Positions 50,759-60,782 of a stretch of DNA of 64,000 bases are shown piece after piece. The stretch lies in NCBI RefSeq assembly GCF_027923385.1, contig NZ_BSEC01000001.1, positions 1,810,501 to 1,874,500 of the forward strand, written 5' to 3'. Below the pieces are notes generated by a model that ran no database searches, was not told where the DNA came from, and worked only from the letters and a program-made list of their open reading frames with translations. The DNA is from Methylocystis echinoides (GTDB lineage Bacteria > Pseudomonadota > Alphaproteobacteria > Rhizobiales > Beijerinckiaceae). The first letter of the stretch is position 1. Every line of letters starts with the position of its first letter. The translations under genes and the position numbers were made by a program.

Positions 50759-52246
50759 CTACCGGATGTCGATGCGCCCATCGATGACGGGCGCGATCGA
50801 CCCCGCTTTTTGAATCGCCTCGACCACAACCGCCGACAGCAGCGGCGCCGCGTCGCCGGCGACGACCGGCGTGGCGCGCAGCAGCGCGTCGTAGCCGTCC
50901 TTCCCCGCCGCGAGATAATCGTTGGTCGCGAGCCTGTAGGTCCGCGCATCGTCGAGCGGCTTGCCGGCGATCTCGATGGACGCGAGCCGCGATCCCGGAA
51001 CCGCATCGCGACGCAGGACGAGGCGCGCGCCGGAAAGCTGCGCGAAGCGACCAGCGTCCTTGTCGAGTTTCGCAAAGGCGCTTTCGAGCGCCGCGCGCAG
51101 GTCGGCGCCGGAGATGTCGAGCGTCACGAGCCTGTTTGCGAAGGGAAGCGCGGCGAGCGCCGTCTTGCGCGACAGCGCCGCGCCCGCCGGCAGGATCATC
51201 TCGCCGCGAATGGCGCCGCCGTTGACGATGGCGACATCGGCGCCTGTTCGCGCGCGCATGGCGTCGGCGATGAAGTCGCCGACGGCCGTTTCCCGTCCGC
51301 GCAGGCTGGCCTTGCGCAGATCGAGTTCGGTCCGCGTTACGCCGATGGGTTCGTCGAGGGTCTTGTCCATCCCGGCGCGGATGTCCGCCACGCGCGCGGC
51401 GACGGCCGGTTCCGGCGCGGCATCGGCGGTGTCGATGATGCGGAACTTCGGGCTCCACGCGACCTTGCGGGGCGTGTCGTCGGAAACCGTGATCGCCAGA
51501 TCGACCGCGACCACCTGGACGCCATCCGCCTCGGTCTCCGCAATCGCTGTATGGCCATCGTGGAAGACGATGAGATTGTGGTCATGCCCCGAGAGGATCA
51601 CGTCGATCTCGCCCGTCTTGGCGAGCCGCATGTCGTCCTTCCAGTCGGAATGGGTGACGGCGACGATGAGATCGGCGCCCGCGTCACGCAGGCGCCTGAC
51701 CTGCGCGCGGGCTGTTTCGAGCGCGGATGAGACGCGCAGCGTGCCGGTGTTGGAGCGCTTCGCCGATTCTTCCTCTGTGAGGCCGAAGACGCCGAACTTC
51801 ACGCCGTCGATATCGAAGATGCGATTGTCCGCGAAGCCCGGCAGCGTCCTGCCGTCGCGGTCGCGCAGGTTGGCGGCGAGACGCGTCGCCTTCAGTTCGG
51901 CCATGCGCGTGCGAAACACCTCTTCGCCGAAATCGAATTCGTGATTGCCCGGCGTGAAGACGTCGAGCGTCATGCGATTGAGCAGATCGACGATATGCGC
52001 GCCCTTGTCGAGGCTCGACAGGAGCGAGGGCGAGAGCGTGTCGCCGGCGAAGGCGACAAGCGTGTTCCTGTTTTTCGCGCGCTCGGCCGCCACGACGGCG
52101 GCGACGCGGGCGAAGCCGCCGCGACCGTTCTGCTGGGCCATTTCGTAAATGTCGCTGAAGACGAGAAGCGTCGCGGCGACCTTGCGCTCGGCGGCGACCG
52201 CAGGCGCGGCGAGAAGGAGCAGAGCGAGAATGGCGAGGCGACGCAT
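50759..52246 (-). CDS. Periplasmic 5'-nucleotidase/metallophosphatase (495 aa)
   Basis: A signal peptide (RRLAILALLLLAAPAVAA) precedes the calcineurin-type domain: VAFAGDTLSPSLLS, TPGNHEFDFG, VAVTHSDWKDDMRLAKTG and LSGHDHNLIVFHDG. The C-terminal 5'-nucleotidase domain has VNGGAIRGEMILPAG and LVTLDISGADLRAALESAF. At the first metal position the family's usual D-x-H is DIY (LVFSDIYEM), as in a recognised variant. ATG 52246 was chosen because the longer frame is repeat sequence. It ends next to the HD gene with 0 bp of spacer, convergent. Confidence 0.92.
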   Translation of the reverse strand: MRRLAILALLLLAAPAVAAERKVAATLLVFSDIYEMAQQNGRGGFARVAAVVAAERAKNRNTLVAFAGDTLSPSLLSSLDKGAHIVDLLNRMTLDVFTPGNHEFDFGEEVFRTRMAELKATRLAANLRDRDGRTLPGFADNRIFDIDGVKFGVFGLTEEESAKRSNTGTLRVSSALETARAQVRRLRDAGADLIVAVTHSDWKDDMRLAKTGEIDVILSGHDHNLIVFHDGHTAIAETEADGVQVVAVDLAITVSDDTPRKVAWSPKFRIIDTADAAPEPAVAARVADIRAGMDKTLDEPIGVTRTELDLRKASLRGRETAVGDFIADAMRARTGADVAIVNGGAIRGEMILPAGAALSRKTALAALPFANRLVTLDISGADLRAALESAFAKLDKDAGRFAQLSGARLVLRRDAVPGSRLASIEIAGKPLDDARTYRLATNDYLAAGKDGYDALLRATPVVAGDAAPLLSAVVVEAIQKAGSIAPVIDGRIDIR

Positions 52247-52283
52247 GGGGGTTCCTGACCGGGGCTTTGTCGGCGCGGCGGGG

Positions 52284-52397
52284 CCCCTCCCTGTTCCTCC
52301 CCCGCAAGCGGGAGAGGGGACGCGCGCGATCAGCACTCTTAATGAGGGCGCCAGTCTGCTCCCTCTCCCGCGAAGCGGGGGAGGGCTGGGGAGGGGG
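52284..52397. repeat. Asymmetric-core inverted repeat (plus orientation)
   Basis: The arms are CCTCCCCCGCAAGCGGGAGAGG and CCCTCTCCCGCGAAGCGGGGGAGGG, around the core GACGCGCGCGATCAGC...TGAGGGCG. It fills the whole gap between the 5'-nucleotidase start and the L,D-transpeptidase stop, touching the stop codon of the latter. Confidence 0.85.
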
Positions 52398-53390
52398 CTA
52401 GCCTGTCGTGACGATCACGAAATCCTTGCCGCTGCGGCTGTCGGGGGAGAGCGGGGCGTCGGTGAGCACCATGGTCATGCCCGGATGCATGCGGCTCTGC
52501 ATCTGGTCGACGAAGGACGGCTCGGCGCCGATGCGCTGCATGACGACGTCGTCGCGCGTCAGCGGGGAGGCGTCGGTGCTATGGGTGATGGCGCTCCAGT
52601 GCATGCCGCGCGCGTCGCTGTTGGCGCCGTTCAGCACGAACACATGCGAGCCGAGCTTGTCGCCGCCTTTCAGCGTCAGTTTCGAGCGCGCGACGACGCG
52701 ATCGTTCTCGATCAGCTCGATGGTCTTGTCGGCCGAGGAGACGATCACGCTGGTGACCGGCGTGTTCGAGGCGCTCGCCCAGTCGGACGGCGGTTTCTTG
52801 CCATCGAGACCGGCGACGACCTGCTCGAATTCCTGCTCCGCATAGCCGCTGAGCACCATGCCCGGATGGGTCAGCTCCCAGGGATCGGTATGGGCGCCGG
52901 CGATGATGACCGGCGTGCCGACATGCGTGGCGCCGAACAGCAGTTCCGAGAATTTCATCGGCAGGCGGACACACCCATGCGACGCGGGATAGCCGGGCAG
53001 ATTGCCGGCGTGCAGCGCCACGCCCGACCATGTCAGCCGGTTCATATTGGGCATGGGCGCGTCGTCGTAGATCGACGAATGGTGATTCTTGTCCTTTTGC
53101 AGTACGACGAAGACGCCGGTCGGCGTCGCATGCCCGGGCTTGCCGGTCGAACAGGTGGAAACAGCGATTCGGATGCCGTTGCGATAGACGTGAACCCGCT
53201 GCTCGGGGAGGGAGACCACGACGGAAACCGGCCCGGACGGCGCGCGTTCGGGATGCCAGGTGAACTCGCCGGGCTTCAACTGCGAGATTTCCTTCATCAT
53301 TTCATTGGCGAAGGCGCGCCCGGAGAGGAGGCTGGCGGTTCCCATCAGGCCGCCCATGAACATCCGGCGGCTCCAGAAAAGTGAGCTCAT
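52398..53390 (-). CDS. L,D-transpeptidase, YkuD domain (330 aa)
   Basis: The enzyme cross-links peptidoglycan (3-3) or attaches proteins to it. The signal SRRMFMGGLMGTASLL is of the twin-arginine type. The catalytic segment is ASHGCVRLPMKFSELLFGAT (His-Gly-Cys), and the domain begins at about VSVVVSLPEQRVHVYRNGIR. A C-terminal 150-residue domain of unknown type follows the YkuD core, with repeats of DKTIELIEN. GGGGGA precedes ATG 53390. It is adjacent to amtB but separated by a terminator. Confidence 0.93.
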   Translation of the reverse strand: MSSLFWSRRMFMGGLMGTASLLSGRAFANEMMKEISQLKPGEFTWHPERAPSGPVSVVVSLPEQRVHVYRNGIRIAVSTCSTGKPGHATPTGVFVVLQKDKNHHSSIYDDAPMPNMNRLTWSGVALHAGNLPGYPASHGCVRLPMKFSELLFGATHVGTPVIIAGAHTDPWELTHPGMVLSGYAEQEFEQVVAGLDGKKPPSDWASASNTPVTSVIVSSADKTIELIENDRVVARSKLTLKGGDKLGSHVFVLNGANSDARGMHWSAITHSTDASPLTRDDVVMQRIGAEPSFVDQMQSRMHPGMTMVLTDAPLSPDSRSGKDFVIVTTG

Positions 53391-53535
53391 ATCGTCCCCC
53401 ATTACCGGCGTGTTTCCGGTTCGTAACAAGCAATGCGGTTAATAGCCGATAATTTCATTAGCGCGAAACGAAAGTCGCGCATGTGCGGCGCCGCACGGGG
53501 CCTGCGAGAAACAGGCTTGCAAAGACGGGACTCGC

Positions 53536-53569
53536 TCAAAAATGAAACGGCGCCCGTAGGCGCCGTTTC
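53536..53569 (-). terminator. Rho-independent terminator after amtB (minus strand)
   Basis: A perfect 11-bp stem, GAAACGGCGCC / GGCGCCGTTTC with a four-base loop, is followed on the minus strand by ATTTTTGAG. The stop of amtB is 24 bp upstream. Confidence 0.9.
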
Positions 53570-53592
53570 GTCTTCTGCTTGGGGAAGCGATA

Positions 53593-55065
53593 TCAGTAGT
53601 TGTAAGCGCGCTCGCCATGGTCCGCGATGTCGAGACCCTCGCGTTCCTGATCGGGCGCCGGACGAAGACCGACGATGATGTCCACGATCTTGTAGAGGAT
53701 CGCCGAGCCGATGCCCGAGAAGAGCAGCGTCGCCACGACGGCCGTGCCCTGCGCCTTCATCTGGGCCATCATGTCGTAGGTTCCGGCGAAATTCTCCAGA
53801 TTGGTGTAGTCGGTGATGCCGACGCCGCCGAAGTCCGGATTGACCAGCAGGCCGGTCGCCAGCGCGCCGGTGATGCCGCCGATGCAGTGCACGCCGAACA
53901 CGTCGAGCGCGTCGTCGTAGCCGAGCTTGTGCTTCACGACGTCGACGAAGAACAGGCAGACCGGCGAGACCACGAGGCCCAGAACGATCGAGCCGATCGG
54001 ACCGGCGTAACCCGACGCCGGCGTGACGGCGACGAGGCCCGCGACCGCGCCGGTGATCAGGCCGAGCAGCGACGGCTTGCCCTTCACCAACCATTCCGTG
54101 ATCATCCACGACAGGCCCGCCGCGGCGGTCGCGACCATGGTGTTCACGAAGGCGAGCGCGGTCACGCCATTGGCTTCGAGGTTGGAGCCGGCGTTGAAGC
54201 CGAACCAGCCCACCCACAGCAGCGATGCGCCGATCATCGACAGGGTCAGCGAATGCGGGGCGAGGATTTCCTTGCCATAGCCGATGCGCTTGCCAACCAT
54301 CACGGCGCCGACGAGGCCCGCGATGCCGGCGTTGATGTGCACCACCGTGCCGCCCGCGAAATCCAGCGCGCCCTTGCCGGCGAGCCAGCCGACATTGCCG
54401 GCGATCTCGTCGATCTTCGCCTGCGCGGCGGCCTTGGCGGCTTCGTCGCTCGCGGCGGCGAGTTGCGTCGCGGCGTCGACGAGCGCGTTCGGATCGGCCA
54501 CGCCCCACACCCAGTGCGCGACCGGGAAGTAGATGATCGTCACCCACAGGAAGACGAAGAGCAGCACCGCCGAGAATTTCATGCGCTCGGCGAAGGCGCC
54601 GAGGATGAGGGCGGGGGTGATCATCGCGAAGGTCATCTGGAAGGTCAGATAGGCGTATTCCGGGATGACCTTGCCCGGCGTGAAGGTCGGCGAATTGCTC
54701 GCGGCCGTCACGCCTTTCAGGAACAGCTTGTTGAAGCCGCCGACGTAATGGTTCAGCGCGCCGCCGTCGCCGAAGGCCAGCGAATAGCCGTAGAAGGTCC
54801 AGATCACGCCGACGAGGCAGACGATGGCGAAGGTCTGCGTGAGGATCGACAGCATGTTCTTGGTGCGCACCAGGCCGCCGTAGAACAGCGCGAGGCCCGG
54901 GATCGACATCATGAGAACGAGCAGCGTCGAGGTCAGCATCCAGGCGGTGTCGCCCGGATGGGGCGTCGGATCATTGGCGGCGAGCGCCGGGCCCGCCAGC
55001 ACGAGAAGCGCCGCTCCCGCGAGGGTCGAAGCCGCCAGCGCGCTTCGAGACGAAGGAAGTTTCAT
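53593..55065 (-). CDS. amtB: Ammonium transporter AmtB (490 aa)
   Basis: This is a trimeric inner-membrane ammonium channel. A cleavable signal (LAASTLAGAALLVLAGPALA) and 11 helices follow. The conserved NDPTPHPGDTAWMLTSTLLV start, FPVAHWVWG (pore His), FAGGTVVHINAGIAGLVGAV and FGVHCIGGITGALATGLL (second His) are present. It is 35 bp downstream of glnK in the universal glnK-amtB operon; GlnK blocks the pore when nitrogen is plentiful. The long loop AATQLAAASDEAAKAAAQ is slightly unusual. Confidence 0.97.
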   Translation of the reverse strand: MKLPSSRSALAASTLAGAALLVLAGPALAANDPTPHPGDTAWMLTSTLLVLMMSIPGLALFYGGLVRTKNMLSILTQTFAIVCLVGVIWTFYGYSLAFGDGGALNHYVGGFNKLFLKGVTAASNSPTFTPGKVIPEYAYLTFQMTFAMITPALILGAFAERMKFSAVLLFVFLWVTIIYFPVAHWVWGVADPNALVDAATQLAAASDEAAKAAAQAKIDEIAGNVGWLAGKGALDFAGGTVVHINAGIAGLVGAVMVGKRIGYGKEILAPHSLTLSMIGASLLWVGWFGFNAGSNLEANGVTALAFVNTMVATAAAGLSWMITEWLVKGKPSLLGLITGAVAGLVAVTPASGYAGPIGSIVLGLVVSPVCLFFVDVVKHKLGYDDALDVFGVHCIGGITGALATGLLVNPDFGGVGITDYTNLENFAGTYDMMAQMKAQGTAVVATLLFSGIGSAILYKIVDIIVGLRPAPDQEREGLDIADHGERAYNY

Positions 55066-55100
55066 GTGGGAAAGCTCCAGATTTGTCGGGGAGAGAGCGA

Positions 55101-55724
<624 letters not shown>

Positions 55725-55743
55725 CTAACTCCTGTGCAGGCGC

Positions 55744-56592
55744 CTAAAGATTGGTGCGCAGGCGGATGAGGCCTTCCTGCGCCGAGGAGGCGAGGAGGCG
55801 GCCGTCGCGTGTGTAGATGCGGCCGAAGGTCAGGCCGCGCGCATGGGAGGCCGCCGGGCTTTCCTGCACGTAGAGCAGCCAGTCGTCGACGCGCGGCCTC
55901 GCGTGAATCCACAGCGCGTGGTCGAGACTGGCGACCTGGATGCGCGGGTCGAAAATATTGCGGCCGTGGACCATCAGCGCCGTGTTGAGCAGGGTCATGT
56001 CCGAAAGATAGGCGAGCAGCGCCGCATGGGTCGCTTCGTCGTCGGGCAGCGGCTCCTGCACGCGAAACCAGATCAATTGACCGGCGCGGGTGGGGGAAAG
56101 CAGCGCCTCGGGCGCCACGACGCGCATATCGAGCGAGCTGGCGCGCTTCTGCCAGGGCTCCGCGGGGGCCGGCAGGAAGGCCTGAAAGCGCTCGATCAGC
56201 GCGTCGATGGTCGGCAGGTCTTCGGGCGCCGTCGCCGGCGGCATGTCGGCGGCGTGCGTCAGTCCCGGCTCGCGCAGCTGAAAGGAGGCTTCGAGCGAGA
56301 AGATGACGCGCCCGCGCTGCGTCGCTTCGCAGCGGCGGGTTGTAAAACTGCGTCCGTCGCGCACGCGCTCCACCGCGAAATCAATGGGAATGCGCGGATC
56401 GCCGGCGAGCACGAAATAGGCGTGCAGCGAATGCGCCGGCCGGTCCGCGGGGACCGTGCGCGTCGCGGCGACGAGCGCCTGCGCGACAACCTGTCCGCCA
56501 TAGAGATGAGAGCCCGCGGACGCCGGACTGTAACCACGGAAGCGGTCGTCTCCGAGGTCGTCAAGATCGAGGAGGGTGAGGAGTTCGGTCAC
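55744..56592 (-). CDS. tesB: Acyl-CoA thioesterase II (282 aa)
   Basis: This double hotdog-fold enzyme hydrolyses acyl-CoA. Seen are the N-terminal GDDRFRGYSPASAGSHLYGG and GQVVAQALVAATRTVPADRP, the central HSLHAYFVLAGDPRIPIDFA, the C-terminal SLDHALWIHARPRVDDWLLY, and YTRDGRLLASSAQEGLIRLR. The conserved Asp (SLDHALW), Thr/Ser and Gln (SAQEGLIR) of the TesB active site are present. The length is usual (286 in E. coli). It is on the minus strand before Trm112 and separated by a repeat. Confidence 0.95.
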   Translation of the reverse strand: MTELLTLLDLDDLGDDRFRGYSPASAGSHLYGGQVVAQALVAATRTVPADRPAHSLHAYFVLAGDPRIPIDFAVERVRDGRSFTTRRCEATQRGRVIFSLEASFQLREPGLTHAADMPPATAPEDLPTIDALIERFQAFLPAPAEPWQKRASSLDMRVVAPEALLSPTRAGQLIWFRVQEPLPDDEATHAALLAYLSDMTLLNTALMVHGRNIFDPRIQVASLDHALWIHARPRVDDWLLYVQESPAASHARGLTFGRIYTRDGRLLASSAQEGLIRLRTNL

Positions 56593-56601
56593 GCGGCTCT
56601 G

Positions 56602-56718
56602 CCCCCTCCCTGACCCTCCCTCGCCTCGCGGGAGAGAGGACGATCACGATTCACATTTTCGATGAAGGCCGCGCGCCTCTTCCTCTCCCGCGCGGCGGGG
56701 GAGGGAGGAGGGCTCTCC
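56602..56718. repeat. Asymmetric-core inverted repeat (plus orientation)
   Basis: The arms are CCCTCCCTCGCCTCGCGGGA and CCTCTCCCGCGCGGCGGGGG, around the core GACGATCACGATTCAC...TGAAGGCC. It lies between tesB and the Trm112-like gene. Confidence 0.85.
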
Positions 56719-56745
56719 CCAGGCAGGCGCGTGTCCATCCAGCGA

Positions 56746-56973
56746 TCAGTCGATCTGCCGCGCTTCTTCGGGCAGCATGATCGGAATGCCGTCGCGGATC
56801 GGATAGGCGAGGCGCGCCGAGCGCGAGATCAGCTCCTGCCGGTTGCGGTCGTAATCCAGCGACGATTTCGTCAGCGGGCAAACGAGGATTTCCAGCAGCT
56901 TCGGATCGACCTTCGTTCCCTCATGCGCGCCGGTCTCGCTGTTGTCGCCGCCGGCCTCGGTATTCTCGCTCAT
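56746..56973 (-). CDS. Trm112-family protein (75 aa)
   Basis: A small zinc-ribbon-like activator protein by family: the core is [20 protein letters not shown], then [20 protein letters not shown]. The bacterial form usually keeps CP at VCPLTK but lacks the rest of the zinc site, as seen here. In eukaryotes Trm112 activates methyltransferases; the bacterial role is unclear. It follows the LON gene by 27 bp on the same strand, so the two are likely co-transcribed with the thioredoxin. Confidence 0.9.
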   Translation of the reverse strand: MSENTEAGGDNSETGAHEGTKVDPKLLEILVCPLTKSSLDYDRNRQELISRSARLAYPIRDGIPIMLPEEARQID

Positions 56974-57000
56974 GCAACATCCTGTTGGTTGGGTGAAGGC

Positions 57001-57666
57001 TCAGTGCCACTGGGGACGTTCGCCGTCGCGCTGCGCCAGATCGAGTTTGGCGAGCGCGATCAGCGTTTCGGCGCGGGTCTTGAGGTCGATGGCCTCGACC
57101 AGCGCCTGTTTCTCATTGGCCCCGAAGGGCGACATCATGGCCAGCGCGTTCACCAGCGTCTCGGTGGGCGCGGCGTCGATGCTCGCCCAGTCTACCTCCA
57201 GCTTGGAGGATTCCGCGAAGGTGCGCAACATGGCGATCATGCTTTCGCGGTCCACCGCGTTTTCGCCGGCTCCCGGCAGCAGATCCGCCTCGAAGCCCTC
57301 GTAACGCACGCCATAGCGCCGGTAGGCCGAGCCGTCTGTGAGCTCGGCGCCGATGCGGAAGCGGATCACGCCCGTGAGCGTGATGAGATAACGCCCGTCG
57401 CCGGTTTCGGAAAAGCGCGTGATGCGGCCCGCGCAGCCGATCTGGAACAGCGGCGGCGGCGTCGCGCCATTGCCGCTGGGCAGGGGCTGGATCATGCCGA
57501 TGAGCCGCGCGCCGGCGATGGCGTCGTCGACCATCTGCACATAACGCGGTTCGAAAACATTGAGCGGCAACTCTCCACGCGGCAGCAGGACGGCGCCCGT
57601 GAGCGGGAACACTGGAAGGACATCCGGCAATTCCCGAATGTCCGAATAGGGGTGATTGAAGCTCAT
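57001..57666 (-). CDS. LON-substrate-binding-domain protein (221 aa)
   Basis: Only the N-terminal LON domain is present: VLPVFPLTGAVLLPRGELPL, NVFEPRYVQMVDDAIAGARL, then GRITRFSETGDGRYLITLTG. No ATPase or protease part follows. Such proteins are assigned to the LonN/YbaA-like group and may help bind unfolded proteins. The start at 57666 begins the homology. It lies between the CnoX-like gene and Trm112, in an order that recurs in Alphaproteobacteria. Confidence 0.9.
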   Translation of the reverse strand: MSFNHPYSDIRELPDVLPVFPLTGAVLLPRGELPLNVFEPRYVQMVDDAIAGARLIGMIQPLPSGNGATPPPLFQIGCAGRITRFSETGDGRYLITLTGVIRFRIGAELTDGSAYRRYGVRYEGFEADLLPGAGENAVDRESMIAMLRTFAESSKLEVDWASIDAAPTETLVNALAMMSPFGANEKQALVEAIDLKTRAETLIALAKLDLAQRDGERPQWH

Positions 57667-57694
57667 GGCGCGCGGGCGGGGACGCCTCTCCCTT

Positions 57695-58582
57695 TTACGA
57701 GAAGAGCAGCGTGGAGAGGCGGCGCCGCGCCGAAACGGCGGCCTTGTCCATGGGTCCCCACGCCTCGAAAAACTGGACGAGCTGCTTTCTCGCCCCGTCC
57801 TCGTTCCAACTACGGTCGCGCCGGATGATTTCAAGGAGGGCCTCGGCGGCTTCCTCGCGCCTGTCGCGGGCGTTGAGCGCCAGCGCAAGGTCGAAGTAAG
57901 CCTGAAGGTCGTTCGGGTCGAAATTGATCCGCGCCTTCAAGTCCTCGACCTCGCCGAGATCCTGGGCGGCGGCCGCGTTCTCGATGGCGGCCGCGGCGGC
58001 GGCGACCTCCGGGTCCTTGCGGGCGGATTCGGGCAGGCGGTCGAGCAGGGCGCGAGCCGAGTCGAGCTGGCCTGCGGCGATATAAAGTTTCGCCAACAGG
58101 GCCACGGCCTTGGGATTGACCGGCTCCTCGTTGACGAGCTCGGAGAGAAGCTCATGGGCGGCGCTGACCTCGCCGGCCTCGATCATGGCCTGCGCGGCTT
58201 CCAGCGCGTCCGCGGCGCTGTCCTCGACCGGGCCGACGAGCCGCTCGATGAAGCCCTTGATCTGGCTTTCCGGCAGCGCGCCGACGAAGCCGTCCACCGG
58301 CCGGCCGCGCTGGAACGCCACGACCGCGGGGATGGACTTGATGCCGAGCTGCCCGGCGATCTCCGGCTCATTGTCGATGTTCATCTTGACGAGAATGGCC
58401 TTCCCGCCCGTGCCGGCGACGACCCGCTCGATCACCGGCGTCAGCTGCTTGCAGGGGCCGCACCAAGGCGCCCAGAAGTCGACAAGCACCACCTGGCGCA
58501 TGGAGGGGTCGAGAACGTCCTCGCGGAAGCGCTCGACCGTCGTCTCCACGGGACCGGGCCTTCCCTCATTCGCCAAAACCAT
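57695..58582 (-). CDS. cnoX: Thioredoxin-TPR protein, CnoX/YbbN-like (295 aa)
   Basis: An N-terminal thioredoxin fold has FWAPWCGPCKQLTPVIERVV with an intact CGPC. A C-terminal TPR-like helical domain follows (AHELLSELVNEEPVNPKAVA, then LFKARINFDPNDLQAYFDLA-type). This layout is that of CnoX, a chaperedoxin that protects clients from oxidation and hands them to GroEL. The active-site cysteines are both kept here, unlike in E. coli CnoX, so it could also reduce disulfides. It lies 28 bp before the LON gene. Confidence 0.87.
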   Translation of the reverse strand: MVLANEGRPGPVETTVERFREDVLDPSMRQVVLVDFWAPWCGPCKQLTPVIERVVAGTGGKAILVKMNIDNEPEIAGQLGIKSIPAVVAFQRGRPVDGFVGALPESQIKGFIERLVGPVEDSAADALEAAQAMIEAGEVSAAHELLSELVNEEPVNPKAVALLAKLYIAAGQLDSARALLDRLPESARKDPEVAAAAAAIENAAAAQDLGEVEDLKARINFDPNDLQAYFDLALALNARDRREEAAEALLEIIRRDRSWNEDGARKQLVQFFEAWGPMDKAAVSARRRLSTLLFS

Positions 58583-58603
58583 CGCGCCGCTCCCTCTTGA
58601 AAA

Positions 58604-59284
58604 TCATTCCGCCTGTCTGATGAAGGTCAGATAGACCGGACGGCGTCCCGCCGCCATCGCTTTGGCCTCATATTTGGTCTGCGTCCAGCCTTCCCAGGGC
58701 GTGAGCCAATCCTGCGCCGTCGCGGCGCGCCAGCGGAATGCGTCGCAAGCGCGCAGGCGGGCGAGCGTCCAGGCGGCGTAGTCGTCGATGTCGGTGGCGA
58801 AGCGCAGCTCCGCGCCGGGCCGCAGGACGCGCGCGAGCCGCTCGAGATTTTCAGGCGAGATGAAGCGGCGTTTGCGGTGACGCCGCTTCGGCCAGGGATC
58901 CGGATAGAAAATATAGACGCGGGAGAGGCTCGCCGCCGGCAGCCGGTCGAGCACTTCGGCGGCGTCGCCCTGATAGAGGCGGATATTCGCCAGCCCGCGC
59001 GCGTCGATGCGCGACAGCAGCTTCGCCATGCCGTTGACGAAGGGCTCGCAGCCGAAGAAGTCCACATCCGGCTCGCACGCGGCGGCCTCGATCAGATGCT
59101 CGCCGCCGCCGAAGCCGATCTCGAGCCGGGTTTCACGCCCGGGCCGCAGGGGCAGGGGAGCGGAAAGGTCGAGCGCGAGCTTCGGCAGGAGCTCCGACAT
59201 CAGTTCGGACTGATGCTGACGCAGCGCCTTGCCCTTGGAGCGGCCGTAAAGACGGCGGCGAAGCGGTTGGGCGTCCTCGGTCAT
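58604..59284 (-). CDS. trmB: tRNA (guanine-N7)-methyltransferase TrmB (226 aa)
   Basis: The enzyme methylates G46 of tRNA with SAM. Seen are RLYGRSKGKALRQHQSELMS, LEIGFGGGEHLIEAA (SAM loop), VDFFGCEPFVNGMAKLLSRI, YIFYPDPWPKRRHRKRRFIS (the DPWPK/H catalytic motif) and the final TKYEAKAMAAGRRPVYLTF. All are family-typical. Its SAM supplier metK is the next gene upstream on the same strand. Confidence 0.96.
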   Translation of the reverse strand: MTEDAQPLRRRLYGRSKGKALRQHQSELMSELLPKLALDLSAPLPLRPGRETRLEIGFGGGEHLIEAAACEPDVDFFGCEPFVNGMAKLLSRIDARGLANIRLYQGDAAEVLDRLPAASLSRVYIFYPDPWPKRRHRKRRFISPENLERLARVLRPGAELRFATDIDDYAAWTLARLRACDAFRWRAATAQDWLTPWEGWTQTKYEAKAMAAGRRPVYLTFIRQAE

Positions 59285-59322
59285 TCTTGCTTGTTTCTGG
59301 CGAGGGGCGCGTGATGGGGAAG

Positions 59323-59441
59323 GCCCCTTCGCTGACCCTCCCCCGCGTCGCGGGAGAGGGGACGCTCGCGATTTACGTTCTCTCTGAAGGCCACAATCTG
59401 CGCCCTCTCCCGCGTCAGCGGGGGAGGGTTGGGGTGGGGGC
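59323..59441. repeat. Asymmetric-core inverted repeat (plus orientation)
   Basis: The arms are CCCTCCCCCGCGTCGCGGGA and CCCTCTCCCGCGTCAGCGGG, extended by GGAGGGTTGGGGTGGGGG. The core is GACGCTCGCGATTTAC...TGAAGGCC. It lies between metK and trmB, 4 bp after the metK stop. Confidence 0.85.
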
Positions 59442-59444
59442 CTC

Positions 59445-60635
59445 TCAGCGGAAATGCGACTTCAGCTGATCGACGAGATCGGTCTTCTCCCAGGAGAAGC
59501 CGCCATCGGCCTCCGGCGCGCGGCCGAAATGGCCGTAGGCGGAGGTGCGGGCGTAGATCGGGCGGTTGAGCTGGAGATGCTCGCGAATGCCGCGCGGCGT
59601 CAGACGCACCAGCTGCGGCAGAACCGCCTCCAGCTTGTCTTCCGGCACCTGACCCGTGCCATGCAGGTCGACGTAGATCGACAGCGGCTCGGCGACGCCG
59701 ATCGCGTAAGCGAGCTGCAGGGTGCAGCGATCCGCGAGACCCGCGGCGACCACGTTCTTGGCCAGATAGCGCGCGGCGTAGGCGGCCGAGCGGTCGACCT
59801 TGGTCGGGTCCTTGCCCGAGAAGGCGCCGCCGCCATGCGGGGCCGCGCCGCCATAAGTGTCGACGATGATCTTGCGGCCGGTGAGGCCGGAGTCGCCGTC
59901 CGGACCGCCGATGAAGAACTTGCCGGTCGGGTTCACGTGCCAGACGGTGTTGCTGGTGATCCAGTCCGACGGCAGAGCGGCGCGAATATAGGGCTCGGCG
60001 ATGCGGCGGATGTCCGCCGGCGTGAGGCTCTCATCGACGTGCTGATGCGAGAGCACGATCTGCGTCGCCTCGACCGGCTTGCCGTCGACATAACGCACGG
60101 TCACCTGGCTCTTCGCGTCCGGGCCGAGGCCCTTCTCCTTGCCGGAGTGGCGCGCCTGCGCGAGCGACTCGAGAATCTTGTGCGAATAATACAGCGGCGC
60201 CGGCATCAGATCGGGGGTCTCGCGGACCGCATAGCCGAACATGATGCCCTGGTCGCCGGCGCCTTCGTCCTTGTTGCCGGCGGCGTCGACGCCCTGCGCA
60301 ATATCGACGGACTGCTCATGCAGCAGCACTTCGATATTGGCGGTGTTCCAGTGGAAGCCGCGCTGCTCATAGCCGATGGCGCGGATGGCCTCGCGCGCGA
60401 TCTGGGTGATGCGGTCGAAGGAGATGTGCGGGCCGCGAACCTCGCCGGCGATCACGACGCGATTGGTGGTGGCGAGACACTCGGCGGCGACGCGGATCGC
60501 ATAAGGATCGATCCCGGCCTTGGGGCCCTCGCGGAAGAACTCGTCCACAATTTCGTCCGAGATGCGGTCGCAAACCTTGTCCGGGTGGCCTTCCGAAACC
60601 GACTCGCTGGTGAACAGATAATTCTTCCGGGTCAC
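59445..60635 (-). CDS. metK: S-adenosylmethionine synthetase (396 aa)
   Basis: This enzyme forms SAM from methionine and ATP. The start is GTG at 60635 after TTGGAGAGTGG. Family motifs are [40 protein letters not shown], the loop [20 protein letters not shown] and [19 protein letters not shown]. The length matches the alphaproteobacterial form (about 390-400). It is between the HTH gene and trmB in the conserved order. Confidence 0.97.
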   Translation of the reverse strand: MTRKNYLFTSESVSEGHPDKVCDRISDEIVDEFFREGPKAGIDPYAIRVAAECLATTNRVVIAGEVRGPHISFDRITQIAREAIRAIGYEQRGFHWNTANIEVLLHEQSVDIAQGVDAAGNKDEGAGDQGIMFGYAVRETPDLMPAPLYYSHKILESLAQARHSGKEKGLGPDAKSQVTVRYVDGKPVEATQIVLSHQHVDESLTPADIRRIAEPYIRAALPSDWITSNTVWHVNPTGKFFIGGPDGDSGLTGRKIIVDTYGGAAPHGGGAFSGKDPTKVDRSAAYAARYLAKNVVAAGLADRCTLQLAYAIGVAEPLSIYVDLHGTGQVPEDKLEAVLPQLVRLTPRGIREHLQLNRPIYARTSAYGHFGRAPEADGGFSWEKTDLVDQLKSHFR

Positions 60636-60782
60636 GTTCCACTCTCCAAATGACCGCAGAGGCGACGAAGCATTCGCGCGATTCTACGAAAGTTAGCCGC
60701 GCTGATGTGCCAGCCGCCGTTCGTTTCGTCAAGCCAGAAGGAGGTTCAGCGTTCGTTATAGAGAACTCTGACGGGGGCCGGA

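Noticed and set aside
60636..60782. Possible SAM riboswitch before metK
   Set aside because: I could not find the conserved SAM-II or SAM-I helices; only scattered stems occur. A covariance-model scan would decide.
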